Shown: piece by piece, positions 27,278 to 39,378 of the stretch | How positions within the stretch are numbered: position 1 is the first letter of the stretch | How the letters are laid out: every line of letters starts with the position of its first letter | Assembly (NCBI RefSeq): GCF_019247635.1 | Contig: NZ_JAFBAR010000090.1 | Location: 62,001 to 126,000, forward strand | Direction of reading: 5' to 3' | DNA: 64,000 nt | Origin: Mycobacterium sp. | Lineage (GTDB): Bacteria; Actinomycetota; Actinomycetes; Mycobacteriales; Mycobacteriaceae | Program-made: the position numbers and the translations under genes | Notes under the pieces: generated by a model | Database searches by the model: none | The model's input: only the letters and a program-made list of their open reading frames with translations | What the model was told of the DNA's origin: nothing

Positions 27278-28120
27278 GTGTCGTTCGTGGTCGCAGCTCC
27301 AGACGCACTGGTGGCCGCGGCTTCGGATATCGCTGGCATCGGCTCGTCCGTCGAAGTGGCGGGCGCGGCCGCGGCGGTGCCGACGACCGGGGTGATTGCC
27401 TCGGCCGCCGACCAGGTTTCGGCTCTGGTTGCCTCGGTGTTCTCCGCGCATGGCCAGGGGTACCAGCAGCTCGGCGCGCGGCTGGCGGCGCTCCATCAGG
27501 ACTTCGTGCAGAACCTGACCGCGGGTGCCGGCGCGTTTGCGGCCGCCGAGGCCAGCGCCGCACAGACCTTGGCGAACACGGTGAACGCCCCCGCCCAGGC
27601 ATTGCTGGGTCAGCCACTGACCGGCGGCCGTTCGATGGCGGCGCCCACGTTAAGCCAGGTGCAGAGCCTGTTCCTTGGCGGTCCCGGCGCGCTGGCCCGC
27701 AGCGCGGCGATCGTCGGTCCGGCCGCCAACAGCGTGCTGGCGCTGCTGCCCACCGGCGGGACCGCTGCGCTGGCCGCGTCGGCCCCGGCCCAGTCGATCG
27801 GCGACGCCATCGAGAATCTCTACAACACGGTCGAGCCGTATGTGGCGTATGGCTTCAGCCTCGTCGCGTACGCGGCGGGGTGGGCGGGGGCCGGCGTCTT
27901 GGCTCCGCAGATCAATTTCCTGTACTACCTCTTTGAGCCCATCGTGCAGAGCGCCCTGTTCAACACACTCGATTGGCTGGGCGGAACCATCAGCTTCAGT
28001 CAGGGGCTGGCGAACTTCTGGTCGGCCACCAACGCGTCGATCAACCAGTTCATCAACACCGAGATCGACTGGGTGCGCAGCCTCCTGCCGCCGCTTCCGC
28101 CGCTCCCGCCCGCGGCCTGA
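27278..28120 (+). CDS. PE family protein
   Basis: MSFVVAAPDALVAAASDIAGIGSSVEVAGAAAAVPTTGV... typical PE domain with 180-aa unique C-terminus. Confidence 0.92.
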   Translation: MSFVVAAPDALVAAASDIAGIGSSVEVAGAAAAVPTTGVIASAADQVSALVASVFSAHGQGYQQLGARLAALHQDFVQNLTAGAGAFAAAEASAAQTLANTVNAPAQALLGQPLTGGRSMAAPTLSQVQSLFLGGPGALARSAAIVGPAANSVLALLPTGGTAALAASAPAQSIGDAIENLYNTVEPYVAYGFSLVAYAAGWAGAGVLAPQINFLYYLFEPIVQSALFNTLDWLGGTISFSQGLANFWSATNASINQFINTEIDWVRSLLPPLPPLPPAA

Positions 28121-28129
28121 GCCGGCCCT

Positions 28130-28591
28130 TCAGCCGTGCCGACCGCGACGCCACAGCACCCACGCCGGTGGCACGACGCCCAGCACGATCAGCAGCACAG
28201 CCCGGTAGGCCAGGAGTCCTTGGCCGTCGAGGATTTGACCGTCGCCGGGACCGCCCAGGCCGATCGCCGCCACCGTCAGTAGCCACGTCCACAAGGGCAA
28301 TGCGGCCACCCGCACCGACTTGGTCCACCGCCCGGCGGCCCAAACCAGAGCGGCGTTGACCAATCCACTGATCAATGCGCTGACGGGAAAGGGAACCGAC
28401 CCGATGTAGGCGGGCATGAGCATGGCGCCGGCCAGTGCAGACAAGACGCCGTCGACGGCCAACAGCGCCAGAACAACAACACGAATAGCGGGATCAGTCG
28501 CGCCGCTGTCTTCGATCGACGCGGCGCGTGGCGCGGTTTCGGTCAGGTCGGGACGCTGTCGAACTGAGCGAGTATCGAGCCGATGACCCAC
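28130..28591 (-). CDS. Integral membrane protein (Rv1171-like)
   Basis: Four TM-like stretches: VVVLALLAVDGVLSALAGAMLMPAYIG...; start uncertain. Confidence 0.65.
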   Translation of the reverse strand: MGHRLDTRSVRQRPDLTETAPRAASIEDSGATDPAIRVVVLALLAVDGVLSALAGAMLMPAYIGSVPFPVSALISGLVNAALVWAAGRWTKSVRVAALPLWTWLLTVAAIGLGGPGDGQILDGQGLLAYRAVLLIVLGVVPPAWVLWRRGRHG

Positions 28592-28650
28592 TGCAGGCTG
28601 TCCAGCCGGTCCTGCCAGTGCTGCATGTTGGGGTCCATGTCCGGGTCCAT
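28543..28650 (-). CDS. Small 35-aa ORF between mshB and a membrane protein
   Basis: MDPDMDPNMQHWQDRLDSLQWVIGSILAQFDSVPT; same strand, starts 9 nt after the mshB stop. Confidence 0.5.
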   Translation of the reverse strand: MDPDMDPNMQHWQDRLDSLQWVIGSILAQFDSVPT

Positions 28651-28659
28651 ACGAGCAGC

Positions 28660-29559
28660 TTACGTGCCTGACCTCGGGAAGCCCAGACCCGCAAGCAGAT
28701 CCGTTTCCCAGCCACGCTCGTCGCGATCCCCCGCCGATCCGCCGACCAGAACGTAGTGCTCGTCGCCCAGGATGGGCAGCGCCATATTGTTCGACAGGGC
28801 GCAGGCGCGGCCCGTCGGGCCGACGGTGACCTGGGTGGCGTGGGCGGTCAGCGCCTCGACCTTGGCGGCCCGCGCGGCCGGATCCGCCTCGACCACGGCG
28901 CCGATGTCGTCGTCGGAGTATCCGAAGTCGAATTCACCTTCCGGTGGGATCGTCCACCCGGGCCGCATATCGTCGGCGCCAAGCGCGTGCCAGCCCGCCA
29001 GGAAGGCGTTTACGGCCAGAACCGTCCAGTAGAACTTCGGCACCTCCCACGGCTCGCCTGGAGAGTCGCCTGAGCCCGCGGCGGCCACGGCGGCCGTGGT
29101 GACCGTGTGCGCTTGGATGTGGTCCGGGTGGCCGTAACCACCGTGGGGGTCGTAGGTGACCACGACGTGCGGCTGGAGCTCGCGGATGATCGCGACCATT
29201 GCGCCGATAGCCTCGCGCTGATCGGCGTCGGTGAATCTGCGCCGGCTGCGCGGTTCGGTGCCGGCCATGCCGGAGTCGCGCCAGCGACCCGCGCCGCCCA
29301 GGTAGATGGGCCCACCAACCCCCAGCGCGCGCAACGCGGCGGTGAGTTCCCCCACGCGGTAGCCGCCGAGTTGGTCGGCCTGGTCGACGGCCAGCTGAGC
29401 CCAGCGGTCGCCGATGACCTCGCCTTCCTCGCCGAGCGTGCACGTGACCACATGGACCTGCGCCCCGCGGGCGGCGTAATGCGCGATGGTGGCGCCGTTG
29501 GCCAGACTCTCGTCGTCGGGGTGCGCATGCACGAACAACAGCCGCGGTGTCTCGGACAT
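28660..29559 (-). CDS. mshB: N-acetyl-1-D-myo-inositol-2-amino-2-deoxy-alpha-D-glucopyranoside deacetylase
   Basis: [47 protein letters not shown]. Confidence 0.93.
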   Translation of the reverse strand: MSETPRLLFVHAHPDDESLANGATIAHYAARGAQVHVVTCTLGEEGEVIGDRWAQLAVDQADQLGGYRVGELTAALRALGVGGPIYLGGAGRWRDSGMAGTEPRSRRRFTDADQREAIGAMVAIIRELQPHVVVTYDPHGGYGHPDHIQAHTVTTAAVAAAGSGDSPGEPWEVPKFYWTVLAVNAFLAGWHALGADDMRPGWTIPPEGEFDFGYSDDDIGAVVEADPAARAAKVEALTAHATQVTVGPTGRACALSNNMALPILGDEHYVLVGGSAGDRDERGWETDLLAGLGFPRSGT

Positions 29560-29620
29560 GGACGCACCCTAACCCGAGCAAGCAGGCACACGTAGGAACG
29601 CCAACGGCTACTATCGACAA

Positions 29621-30235
29621 ATGGCTCAGCCCACCCAGACCGTGTCGGCAGCCGCCAGGAGCCGGCGGCGAGGCGAGGTGCTCGAACGTGCGCTCTACGA
29701 GGCAACCCTGGCCGAATTGGCCGCAGTCGGCTACGGCGGACTGACCATGGAAGGAATAGCGGCGCGCGCCCGCACCGGCAAGGCGGCGCTGTATCGCCGC
29801 TGGGCGTCCAAGCATGACCTGGTGCAGGCCGCGCTGCGGCATGCCCTGCCGCGGGTGCCGGAACCGCGGCCAGGTCGCTCGGCGCGAGAGAACCTGTCGG
29901 CGGTGCTCGGCGCCCATCGCGACGTGCTGGCCGGCAAGACGGTCTTCCCCGGCCTGACGATCATGGCTCAGCTACTGCACGAACCGGAGCTGCGCGCAAT
30001 CTTCGCCGACGCGGTGGTGTGTCCGCGCCTGACGATCGTCGAGTCGATCCTGCAGGCCGCCATCCGCGACGGCGACCTCGACCCCGCCACGGTCACGCCG
30101 CTGACCGCCCGGATCGGGCCCGCCTTGATCAACCAGCACTTCATGCTCACCGGCGACCCGCCGGACCGACGGGAACTGGCTCTCATCGTCGACACCGTGA
30201 TTCCGCCGAAATCACAAGCGGCACAAGCCAACTGA
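29621..30235 (+). CDS. TetR family transcriptional regulator
   Basis: HTH LERALYEATLAELAAVGYGGLTMEGIAARARTGKAALYRRWASKHDL. Confidence 0.9.
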   Translation: MAQPTQTVSAAARSRRRGEVLERALYEATLAELAAVGYGGLTMEGIAARARTGKAALYRRWASKHDLVQAALRHALPRVPEPRPGRSARENLSAVLGAHRDVLAGKTVFPGLTIMAQLLHEPELRAIFADAVVCPRLTIVESILQAAIRDGDLDPATVTPLTARIGPALINQHFMLTGDPPDRRELALIVDTVIPPKSQAAQAN

Positions 30236-30277
30236 GCAACGCAGCGCAACTTTGCGCGGACCGGCGCGGCTATCCCG

Positions 30278-32185
30278 CTACGGTCCGGTTTTGATCCATT
30301 GGCCGGCGTCACCGACAATGCCCACCGGCACCGCACCCGACAGGCTGACGTTCTGCACACTAGGGCCCGCCGCGACGATCGTGGTGTCCTGCAGGATCGG
30401 CAACACCGTCGACATATTCCACAACCGGGGTTCGACGGCGGTGATCACTTCGTTGATGTTCTTGGTGCCGTTGAGAGCGGCGTCGATGTTCGACTGGATG
30501 CTGCGATCGCAGATTCCGGTGATGTTCGACGGCGCTTGCACCAGCGCACCTGGATCGCTCGGGGTGGCGGGCGCCGTCGTCGTTGGAGTCGGCGGATCAG
30601 GTCCAGCCGACGGCCTGGACGGCTCGGTCCCGGCCGGCGTGGTGGTCGCCGCGGTGGAGGGCACGTTCGAGGTCGATACCGTCGTCGGCTGCAGGGCGGG
30701 GCAACCGTAGCGCGACGCCAACAGCGTCGCCAGGTTTCCGCCGGCCTGATGCCAGCCGACGATGGCGTCCACCTGGTTGTTGTTCAGCGCGTCGCGATAC
30801 AGCAGCACCGGATCCAGCGCCTGCACGGTCGCCGCGATACCGACGTTGCGCAACTGGTCGGCGGCGGTATTGGCGACGGCAGCCGCCGTGGGGTCATTCG
30901 ACGCCACCCCCAGGACCAGGGTCAGTTGTTTACCGTCCTTGCTGATCCGGCCGCGAATGGCCTCCGACGGCCCGGTGCTGACCGGGGTTGTGGTCGACCC
31001 GGGTGTCGGTGCTGCCGACGTGCCCTCGACCTGGTAACCGGCCGTCGCAAACAACTCCAGCGCCGCCGCCGTGGTCATCGCCGGTGGCGCGGTCGGTTCG
31101 TAACCCGGATCGCTCGGCGAGCGGATCTGGGCCTGGGCCAGCGTGACGGTGTTGTCGCTGCCGGCACCCACGGCGGCGAGCAAGTCCACGTCGAGCAACC
31201 CCAGGATCGCCTTGCGCACCTGCGTATCGGCCAGCTTCGGCTGGTTTGCGCGCAGCGTCAGCTGCATGACCCGCGGCGTCACGATCCGGGCCGTGCGCAC
31301 GTCGGGAATGGCAGAGAGCTGCGCGAAGGCGGCCGAACCACCATGCACCTGGGCCACCTGGGTGTCGCCGTTGCGCACCGAATCGGCCAACGCGGCGGGC
31401 GCGCCGGCGCGCCGAAAGAGAATGAGCGCCGGTTTGGCGGGCTGGCCCCAGTAGCGGTCGTTGCGGGCGATCAAGATTTCGTCGCGCTGCGGGTCGATGT
31501 TCTCCACCCGGAACTGTCCGCCGGTGACCGGCAACGCCCGGGCCAATCCGGCCGCGAAGCCGCCCGGCACGTCCTTGACGATGTGTGCGGGCAACAGATC
31601 GCTGAACAACTCCTTCCACGACGGATACGGCTGCGCAAAGGTGACCACCGCCTGCTTGCCGCCCTCGAGCGATTGCACACCGGTGATCAGGTCGTATCCC
31701 GCGGGGTCGACCACGCCCGGCGAGGTGACCATCTGGTGCCACAGATACCAGAAGTCGTCGGCGCCGATCGGGGCGTTGTCGGTCCACTGAGCCTCGGGAC
31801 GGATCTTGTAGGTCACCGTGAACGGGTTCTGGTTCGTCACGTCGGCGGAAACCAGCAGGGTCGGATCCATCTCCCAGCGCGAACCGGTCGGGGTGCTGGG
31901 ATCGGGCACCGGGCGGAACGTGCTGGGCAACACCAGCGCGCTGATGGCCGCGTTCACCGGCGAAAGGTCGGACAGTAGGTGCGGGTTGAAGCCGGACCCG
32001 ATCGAGTCGATACCCATGATGATCTGGGTGGGCCGCTGGGGCGGCGGCGCGCTGTTGTGCGGTGTGTCGGTGCTCTGCGGCGCCGGTGGCGGATTGACGG
32101 TACAGGCGGCCAGGCCCAGGCCTACGAGTGAAACGAGCACACCGATCGTCATGAGGACGTGGCGGGCTCGGTGCAGCATGCGCAT
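30278..32185 (-). CDS. lpqW: Extracellular solute-binding family 5 lipoprotein (LpqW-like)
   Basis: Lipobox [15 protein letters not shown]_bac_5 features; adjacent to typA as in M. tuberculosis; the longer ORF upstream of 32185 is spurious. Confidence 0.85.
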   Translation of the reverse strand: MRMLHRARHVLMTIGVLVSLVGLGLAACTVNPPPAPQSTDTPHNSAPPPQRPTQIIMGIDSIGSGFNPHLLSDLSPVNAAISALVLPSTFRPVPDPSTPTGSRWEMDPTLLVSADVTNQNPFTVTYKIRPEAQWTDNAPIGADDFWYLWHQMVTSPGVVDPAGYDLITGVQSLEGGKQAVVTFAQPYPSWKELFSDLLPAHIVKDVPGGFAAGLARALPVTGGQFRVENIDPQRDEILIARNDRYWGQPAKPALILFRRAGAPAALADSVRNGDTQVAQVHGGSAAFAQLSAIPDVRTARIVTPRVMQLTLRANQPKLADTQVRKAILGLLDVDLLAAVGAGSDNTVTLAQAQIRSPSDPGYEPTAPPAMTTAAALELFATAGYQVEGTSAAPTPGSTTTPVSTGPSEAIRGRISKDGKQLTLVLGVASNDPTAAAVANTAADQLRNVGIAATVQALDPVLLYRDALNNNQVDAIVGWHQAGGNLATLLASRYGCPALQPTTVSTSNVPSTAATTTPAGTEPSRPSAGPDPPTPTTTAPATPSDPGALVQAPSNITGICDRSIQSNIDAALNGTKNINEVITAVEPRLWNMSTVLPILQDTTIVAAGPSVQNVSLSGAVPVGIVGDAGQWIKTGP

Positions 32186-32220
32186 CAGGGTATCGACCGC
32201 CGCGGTCGTCGCCCGCCGAA

Positions 32221-34107
<1,887 letters not shown>

Positions 34108-34156
34108 GTCGGTGATTGTGGCAGCGGGGGCCTGAGATGGCGAACTGGGTGAGCGC

Positions 34157-34549
34157 TCAGAGGGCCTTCGTCAGATCCGGCAGCCACCCGCGATCGGCCG
34201 GCACCCAGTCGACATCGGGCAGTTCGCCTGCCGTGACCCAGCGCAGCGCGCGGTGATCGCGCGGCTGCGGTTCACCGCGGATCAGGCGGACGTAATAGGC
34301 GCGCAGCGTCGTCGTGTCGTTCAGCGCGATGTCGTCGCCCAGGCGGTCGCCCACCGCGACGTCGCCCAGCTCGAGGCCGAGTTCCTCGGCCAGCTCGCGG
34401 GCCAGCGCGTCACGCTCGCTTTCGCCGTCGGCGACCTTGCCGCCCGGAAGTTCCCAGCGCCCGGCCAATTCCGGCGGCCGATCCCGCTGCGCCACCAGGA
34501 CGGTCGAACCACTCAAGATCGCTCCGGCGACGACGATCTGGGCAGGCAT
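34157..34549 (-). CDS. mutT2: (deoxy)nucleoside triphosphate pyrophosphohydrolase, NUDIX
   Basis: Nudix box GGKVADGESERDALARELAEELGLEL; position next to typA/pimE. Confidence 0.85.
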   Translation of the reverse strand: MPAQIVVAGAILSGSTVLVAQRDRPPELAGRWELPGGKVADGESERDALARELAEELGLELGDVAVGDRLGDDIALNDTTTLRAYYVRLIRGEPQPRDHRALRWVTAGELPDVDWVPADRGWLPDLTKAL

Positions 34550-34576
34550 GGCCAGTGACGGTATACCGTCGGTCAC

Positions 34577-34861
34577 ATGGCTGTTCTCACGGATGAGGAA
34601 GTAGACGCCGCGTTGCCCGAACTCGACGGCTGGGAGCGTGCCGATGGCGCCCTACGCCGCTCGATCAAGTTTCCGGCGTTTCTGGATGGTATCGACGCCG
34701 TACGCCGGGTGGCCGAGCACGCCGAGAGCAAAGATCATCACCCGGATATCGATATCCGTTGGCGGACAGTGACTTTCGCGCTGGTCACACACTCCGAGGG
34801 TGGTATCACCAAGAACGACGTCGACATGGCACGCGATATCGACGGGATCATCGGCAGCTAG
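34577..34861 (+). CDS. 4a-hydroxytetrahydrobiopterin dehydratase
   Basis: 94 aa; [33 protein letters not shown]. Confidence 0.92.
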   Translation: MAVLTDEEVDAALPELDGWERADGALRRSIKFPAFLDGIDAVRRVAEHAESKDHHPDIDIRWRTVTFALVTHSEGGITKNDVDMARDIDGIIGS

Positions 34862-35994
34862 CTTGTGTGCGCCGGGCCGGAGGCTGGGCGAGTCGCGGCT
34901 ATCCAGCCCAGCGTCGCCAGCGTGGCCAGCGGGTAGACCAGGCCGGCCCAGGCCAGATACCAGGGCCGGCCGATCTGCCAGATGGTGGGTTGGGCAAAGC
35001 TGAGCAACCACGGCACGCCGACGATCGTGAGCGCCACCCAGCCCCAGCCCAGAATTCGGGCGCCGACGCGCCCACGCAGCGGTCCGTGCAGCAGCCAGAT
35101 CATCAACGGCACCAGCCACACCCAGTGGTGCGTCCAGGAAATCGGCGAAAGCAACAGCCCGAAAAGTTGGACCACCAGTAGCTTGCCCAGTCGGTCGGAT
35201 CCGTCGAGCGCGCGCCAGGCCAGGATCGCCAATACCGCGGTGACGGCGATGGCGGCCAGCACCAGCGGACCAAAGCCGGCGTCGTGCCCGAGGATCCGGG
35301 AGATCGCCCCGCGCCAGGATTGATTGAACGACGTGGCGATCGGCCCCACCCGATGCGCATCGACCATGAGGTCGGTGAAGTAGTAGCGAGCCTGATCGCC
35401 CACCACCAGCAGCGACAGCCCGACCGTCGCCAGGAATACGACCACCGAACATGCCGCCGCGCCCCAGCGTCTAGCACCGAGGAAATACAGATCGGTGACC
35501 GCCGGGGTCAGCTTCAGCCCGGCCGCCACGCCCACCAGCAGGCCCGACAGCCACCAGCGCGTCGTGTAGACCGCCCACAGCGCCGCCACCACCAGCAGCA
35601 CGTTGATCTGTCCGTAGTCGAAGTTGCTGCGCAACGGCTCGACCCAGATGGCGACCGCGGTCCACGCCAGGCCGGCGCGCCGCTCGCAGTCACCGATGAG
35701 CCGCTGGCTGACCCGGACCACGCCGTACAGCGCGCCGATTGTCGCGACCTGCCACAGCAAGGCAACCAGGCCGAACGGCAGCAGATGCAGCGGGTAGAAG
35801 ACGATCGCCGCGAACGGCGGGTACGTGAACGGCAGCGGGAAGTCCGGGGTCTGGTCGGCGTAGGCGTAGGCGTACAGCGTGCCGGGATGGTCAAGCGCGG
35901 CGGCGCCGCCCACGTAGACATGCAGGTCGACGAAGTTTGCGCCGTTGGGCGCCAGGTAGGTCCAGGCGAGTCGCGCGGCGATGCTGATGAGCAA
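34858..35994 (-). CDS. pimE: Polyprenol-phosphate-mannose-dependent PIM mannosyltransferase
   Basis: GT87-type polytopic protein, [20 protein letters not shown]; next to mutT2; true start may be slightly upstream. Confidence 0.85.
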   Translation of the reverse strand: MLISIAARLAWTYLAPNGANFVDLHVYVGGAAALDHPGTLYAYAYADQTPDFPLPFTYPPFAAIVFYPLHLLPFGLVALLWQVATIGALYGVVRVSQRLIGDCERRAGLAWTAVAIWVEPLRSNFDYGQINVLLVVAALWAVYTTRWWLSGLLVGVAAGLKLTPAVTDLYFLGARRWGAAACSVVVFLATVGLSLLVVGDQARYYFTDLMVDAHRVGPIATSFNQSWRGAISRILGHDAGFGPLVLAAIAVTAVLAILAWRALDGSDRLGKLLVVQLFGLLLSPISWTHHWVWLVPLMIWLLHGPLRGRVGARILGWGWVALTIVGVPWLLSFAQPTIWQIGRPWYLAWAGLVYPLATLATLGWIAATRPASGPAHTS

Positions 35995-36170
35995 GAGCGC
36001 CGGTGCGACGGCGCTGTCCAGCGCCGACCGCCGGGTACCGGGGGCCTTGGAAGCAGCGGAGATGGTGTCTACCCGCCCGACTCTAACGACCCAGTGCTTT
36101 TGATCTCGGTTCGTGGGTGCCCGGTCACCGCTTCCACTCGTCTGGGTAACGATCGAATAAATGCCACACG

Positions 36171-36186
36171 TGTCACTTGAGTCACA
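36171..36186. promoter_or_regulatory. Candidate CRP/GlxR-type site
   Basis: TGTCACTTGAGTCACA, one mismatch to TGTGAN6TCACA, 57 bp upstream of the 36243 start. Confidence 0.4.
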
Positions 36187-36242
36187 CCCGTATCAAAGTA
36201 ACTTCGGCCGCGGTACCTGTTCGTCGATAACCAGGGAGAGTC

Positions 36243-36974
36243 ATGCCAACCATCTGGACCTACTTGCGCGCAACCGCCGTCGTTGTCGGATCGTCAGCCG
36301 CGCTACTGACGGGCGGTATCGCCCACGCCGACCCGGCGCCCGCGCCGGCCCCGGCCCCCAACATTCCGCAGCAGCTGATCGCCTCGGTGGCCAACGCACC
36401 ACAGATCCTGCAGAACCTCGCGACGGCACTTGGCGCAACGCCGCCCCAGGCGCCTCCGACCGCACCCGGGATCACCACCACGCTTCCGGGACTGACCCCG
36501 GCCGCGGCGCCGACACCGGCCTCCGCGCCGTCACTCATCCCGTCCATTCCCGGGCTGACCCCGGCGGGGGCCGCTGCGCCGACAACCGCGCCGGCGGCGA
36601 CGACCCCTACTATCCCCGGGGTCAACGCGCCGATCCCGGGATTGACAGCACCGGCCGCTGCGCCAGCTGCGGCGCCGACGGCACCGGCCAGTCCGGCGAT
36701 TCCCGGGTTGCCCGTTTCGATACCCGGCATCACCCCTGCCGCACCTGCATCTACTACCGCCGCGCCGGCAGCCACTCCAGGCCTGCCGCAGACGAGGGTT
36801 GACATGCCGGCGTTACCGAACCTTCCGGTGCAGGTGCCGCCGCAGCTCAACCTGCCGGGCGACCTCCAGGCGCTGGCGTCGGGTGCCGTTCCCGGGGCGC
36901 CCGCGGCCACCACGCCGGGCACTCCTTCGCATGCGCCGGCATCGCCGCCGTCGCTGCTTTCCGCCCTGCCCTGA
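36243..36974 (+). CDS. Secreted Ala/Pro-rich protein (Rv1158c-like)
   Basis: Signal peptide ending GGIAHADPAPAPAPAP; repeated IPGLT/PIPG motifs. Confidence 0.8.
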   Translation: MPTIWTYLRATAVVVGSSAALLTGGIAHADPAPAPAPAPNIPQQLIASVANAPQILQNLATALGATPPQAPPTAPGITTTLPGLTPAAAPTPASAPSLIPSIPGLTPAGAAAPTTAPAATTPTIPGVNAPIPGLTAPAAAPAAAPTAPASPAIPGLPVSIPGITPAAPASTTAAPAATPGLPQTRVDMPALPNLPVQVPPQLNLPGDLQALASGAVPGAPAATTPGTPSHAPASPPSLLSALP

Positions 36975-37023
36975 GTGAAATCCACCCAGCCAGCTGAACC
37001 GTAGAAAAGGACCGGAACACACC

Positions 37024-38040
37024 GTGGCAAGCACTTGGAAACTGTCCAAAGGTTTGGCCGCTGTCGTCGTCACATCGGTTGCCGCGCTCGGGCTTTCCCC
37101 GAGCGCGGCGGCCGACCCGGCGGTGCCATCGCCTGACCCCACCCAACAGCTACCGGGCCTGCCGGCGTTGTCGCAGTTGAGTCCGATAATCCAGCAAGCG
37201 GCTGGCAACCCAGGACAGGCGACCCAGCTGCTGATGGCCGCAGCGCAAGCGTTTACGCACAATCCGAGCGCACCCGCCGAGTCCAAGAACGTGGCCACGT
37301 CGGTGACCCAGTTCGTCGGTGAACCGAACGGGGCCCCGGCTCCGAGTGCACCCACGCCGCCCGATAGCGCCCCGATGCCACACGTTCCCCCGGCGGGCGT
37401 CGAACCGGGCCTGCAGTCTCATCTGCCGACCGGCATCAACCCCGCATACGCGGCCGGTCCCGCGCCCGCCGCGGCACCGCCTGCCCCCGTCGCGGCACCG
37501 TCTGCCCCCGTCGCGGCACCGCCTGCCCCCGCCCCGGCGTCGGCGCCCGCGGCCGCACCTCCCGCCCCCGCCCCGGCACCGTCGGCGCCCGCGGCCGCAC
37601 CTCCCGCCCCCGCCCCGGCGTTCGGGTCCGACGCACCGCCCACGCAGGACTTCATGTACCCCTCGATCGGCACCAATTGCCTTGCGGACGGCACTAGTTC
37701 GCTGGCGACCGCGCTGTCGGTGGCGGGACCGGCTAAGATTCCGACGCCAGGTCCCGGACCGGGCCAGACGGCGTACGTGTTCACCGCCGTCGGCACCCCC
37801 GGGCCCGCGCAAACGCAGAAGCTGCCGTTGAACGTCACCTGGGTGAATCTGACCACCGGCAAGTCCGGGACCGTCACCCTGACGCCGCGCACGGACATCA
37901 ACGGCGACGGGCCGACGACGTTGACCGCGATTGTCGACACAGGCTCCGGCAGCATCATGTCGACGATCTTCGGTCAGGTCACCACCAAGGAAAAGCAGTG
38001 CCAGTTCATGCCCACGATCGGCTCGACGGTCGTGCCCTAA
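37024..38040 (+). CDS. Secreted Ala/Pro-rich protein (Rv1157c-like)
   Basis: Signal peptide ...SPSAAADPAVPSPDP; PA-rich low complexity tract then conserved C-domain with two Cys. Confidence 0.8.
   Translation: MASTWKLSKGLAAVVVTSVAALGLSPSAAADPAVPSPDPTQQLPGLPALSQLSPIIQQAAGNPGQATQLLMAAAQAFTHNPSAPAESKNVATSVTQFVGEPNGAPAPSAPTPPDSAPMPHVPPAGVEPGLQSHLPTGINPAYAAGPAPAAAPPAPVAAPSAPVAAPPAPAPASAPAAAPPAPAPAPSAPAAAPPAPAPAFGSDAPPTQDFMYPSIGTNCLADGTSSLATALSVAGPAKIPTPGPGPGQTAYVFTAVGTPGPAQTQKLPLNVTWVNLTTGKSGTVTLTPRTDINGDGPTTLTAIVDTGSGSIMSTIFGQVTTKEKQCQFMPTIGSTVVP
37471..37620. repeat. Intragenic tandem repeats encoding PAP-rich tract
   Basis: 21-bp unit (gcggcaccgcctgcccccgtc) x3 then ~42-bp unit (cggcgcccgcggccgcacctcccgcccccgccccgg...) x2. 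Confidence 0.8.
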
Positions 38041-38070
38041 GGCCCTGACCCCCTGACCCTTCGCCGCGAG

Positions 38071-38128
38071 GGTGCGCAGATGTGCGCCGACTGCGGCGTG
38101 TCGCTGAACGGACACGCACGCTCGCGCC
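38071..38128. repeat. 58-bp dispersed intergenic repeat, copy B
   Basis: ggtgcgcagatgtgcgccgactgcggcgtgtcgctgaacggacacgcacgctcgcgcc; gap-free match to 24422-24479. Confidence 0.7.
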
Positions 38129-38176
38129 GAGCGGGCTAGCTCGCGCCAGCGGGCTAGCTCGCGCCGAGCGGGCTAA
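38121..38176. repeat. Three tandem ~19-bp units ctcgcgccgagcgggctag
   Basis: Direct reading of the three consecutive units. Confidence 0.8.
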
Positions 38177-38319
38177 TAGGCCATGAACAAAATGGAGTCG
38201 CGGTCGTACTCCAGGCCGGGATGCACCTCGGCCAGATGAGCCTGGGTCAGCTCGACCAGCTCGTCCTCGTCCTTACCCGAGATGGCCTCGCCACACGGAC
38301 ACGTTATGTGTGTCTTCAC
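38173..38319 (-). CDS. Small 48-aa CxC-containing protein (DUF1059-like)
   Basis: VKTHITCPCGEAISGKDEDELVELTQAHLAEVHPGLEYDRDSILFMAY; 4-nt overlap with the upstream gene. Confidence 0.7.
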   Translation of the reverse strand: MKTHITCPCGEAISGKDEDELVELTQAHLAEVHPGLEYDRDSILFMAY

Positions 38320-38891
38320 GTTGCCGCCTTTCCTTTGGATTTCATCTGCTTCTTGTACGACCGCACCTGCCCGAGCGTTTTTTCGTCGACGATGTCGGCG
38401 ACGGATATGTGGGTGCCGGCTTTGCCGAAGTCGCCGGCCGCCTCCCGCCAGCCCGTCGGCGTCACACCGTACTGCTTGCCGAGCAGCGCCAAAAAGATCC
38501 GCGCCTTCTGCTCGCCAAAACCGGGCAGTCCCTTGAGCCGCTGCAACAATTCCTTGCCGTCGGGTTCACCCGCGGTCCACACCGCGGCGGCATCGCCGTC
38601 GTAGCGGTCCACGACGATCTGCGCCAAGGCCTGGATGCGCTTGGCCATCGACCCCGGAAAGCGGTGTATCGCAGGCCTTTCCGAGCACAGCGCGGCAAAT
38701 TTGTCAGGGTCGTAGTCGGCGATCTGCTGCGCGTCGAAGTCGCCCATCCGGTCGGCGATCTTTTTCGGTCCCGCGAACGCCGTCTCCATCGGTACCTGTT
38801 GGTCGAGCACTAGACCTATGAGAAGAGCGAAAGGATTCTCGTCTAGCAGGGCATCAGCTGCCGGATCACCGGCCAGTCGCAGGTTTGGCAC
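38316..38891 (-). CDS. HhH-GPD-type base excision DNA repair protein
   Basis: LIGLVLDQQVPMETAFAGPKKIADRMG; LKGLPGFGEQKARIFLALLGKQYGV. Confidence 0.88.
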   Translation of the reverse strand: MPNLRLAGDPAADALLDENPFALLIGLVLDQQVPMETAFAGPKKIADRMGDFDAQQIADYDPDKFAALCSERPAIHRFPGSMAKRIQALAQIVVDRYDGDAAAVWTAGEPDGKELLQRLKGLPGFGEQKARIFLALLGKQYGVTPTGWREAAGDFGKAGTHISVADIVDEKTLGQVRSYKKQMKSKGKAAT

Positions 38892-38979
38892 TCGGCCAGT
38901 CTAGGACTGCCAAGTGGGTCGAGCAGGCCGGTGCGAACTGCCCACACTTACTCTTCGCGGCGGGTGTACCGTCGCCGAC

Positions 38980-39325
38980 GTGATTACGGGTGCTCACGTC
39001 ATCGTTTACAGCCGTGACCCCCGAGGCCGACCGTGCGTTCTTCCGGGACACGCTGGGCTACCGGCATGTCGATGCCGGCGGTGGCTGGCTGATCTTCAAA
39101 CTGCCACCTGCGGAGGTCGCGGTACATCCCTCGGACGCGTCGCAGCATGAGTTGTACCTGATGTGCGATGACCTGGACGCCACGATGCAGATGCTGGCCG
39201 ATAACGGGTTTAGCTGCTCGCCTCCCACTGACGAGCGGTGGGGTCGGCTGACCACGATAACCCCTCCCGGCGGCGGCGAATTGGGCTTGTACGAGCCGCG
39301 GCATCCGCGTGCGACTGCGCTCTAG
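38980..39325 (+). CDS. VOC/glyoxalase family protein with apparent frameshift near 39018-39022
   Basis: N-term VITGAHVIVYSRDP in one frame, EADRAFFRDTLGYRHVDAGGGWLIFK... in the next; junction at a C5 run. Confidence 0.7.
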
Positions 39326-39378
39326 CAAGGACTCAAGGCGCAGCCCCGACTCCAGCAGCATGCCGACCAGCAGCGCGT

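Noticed and set aside
30299-31978. 559-aa plus-strand ORF opposite lpqW
   Set aside because: Shadow ORF with Arg-rich composition; the lpqW lipoprotein frame has lipobox and SBP features
37471-37620. Possible CRISPR or intergenic satellite
   Set aside because: Units are multiples of 3, in frame, and encode a PAP-rich tract inside a secreted protein
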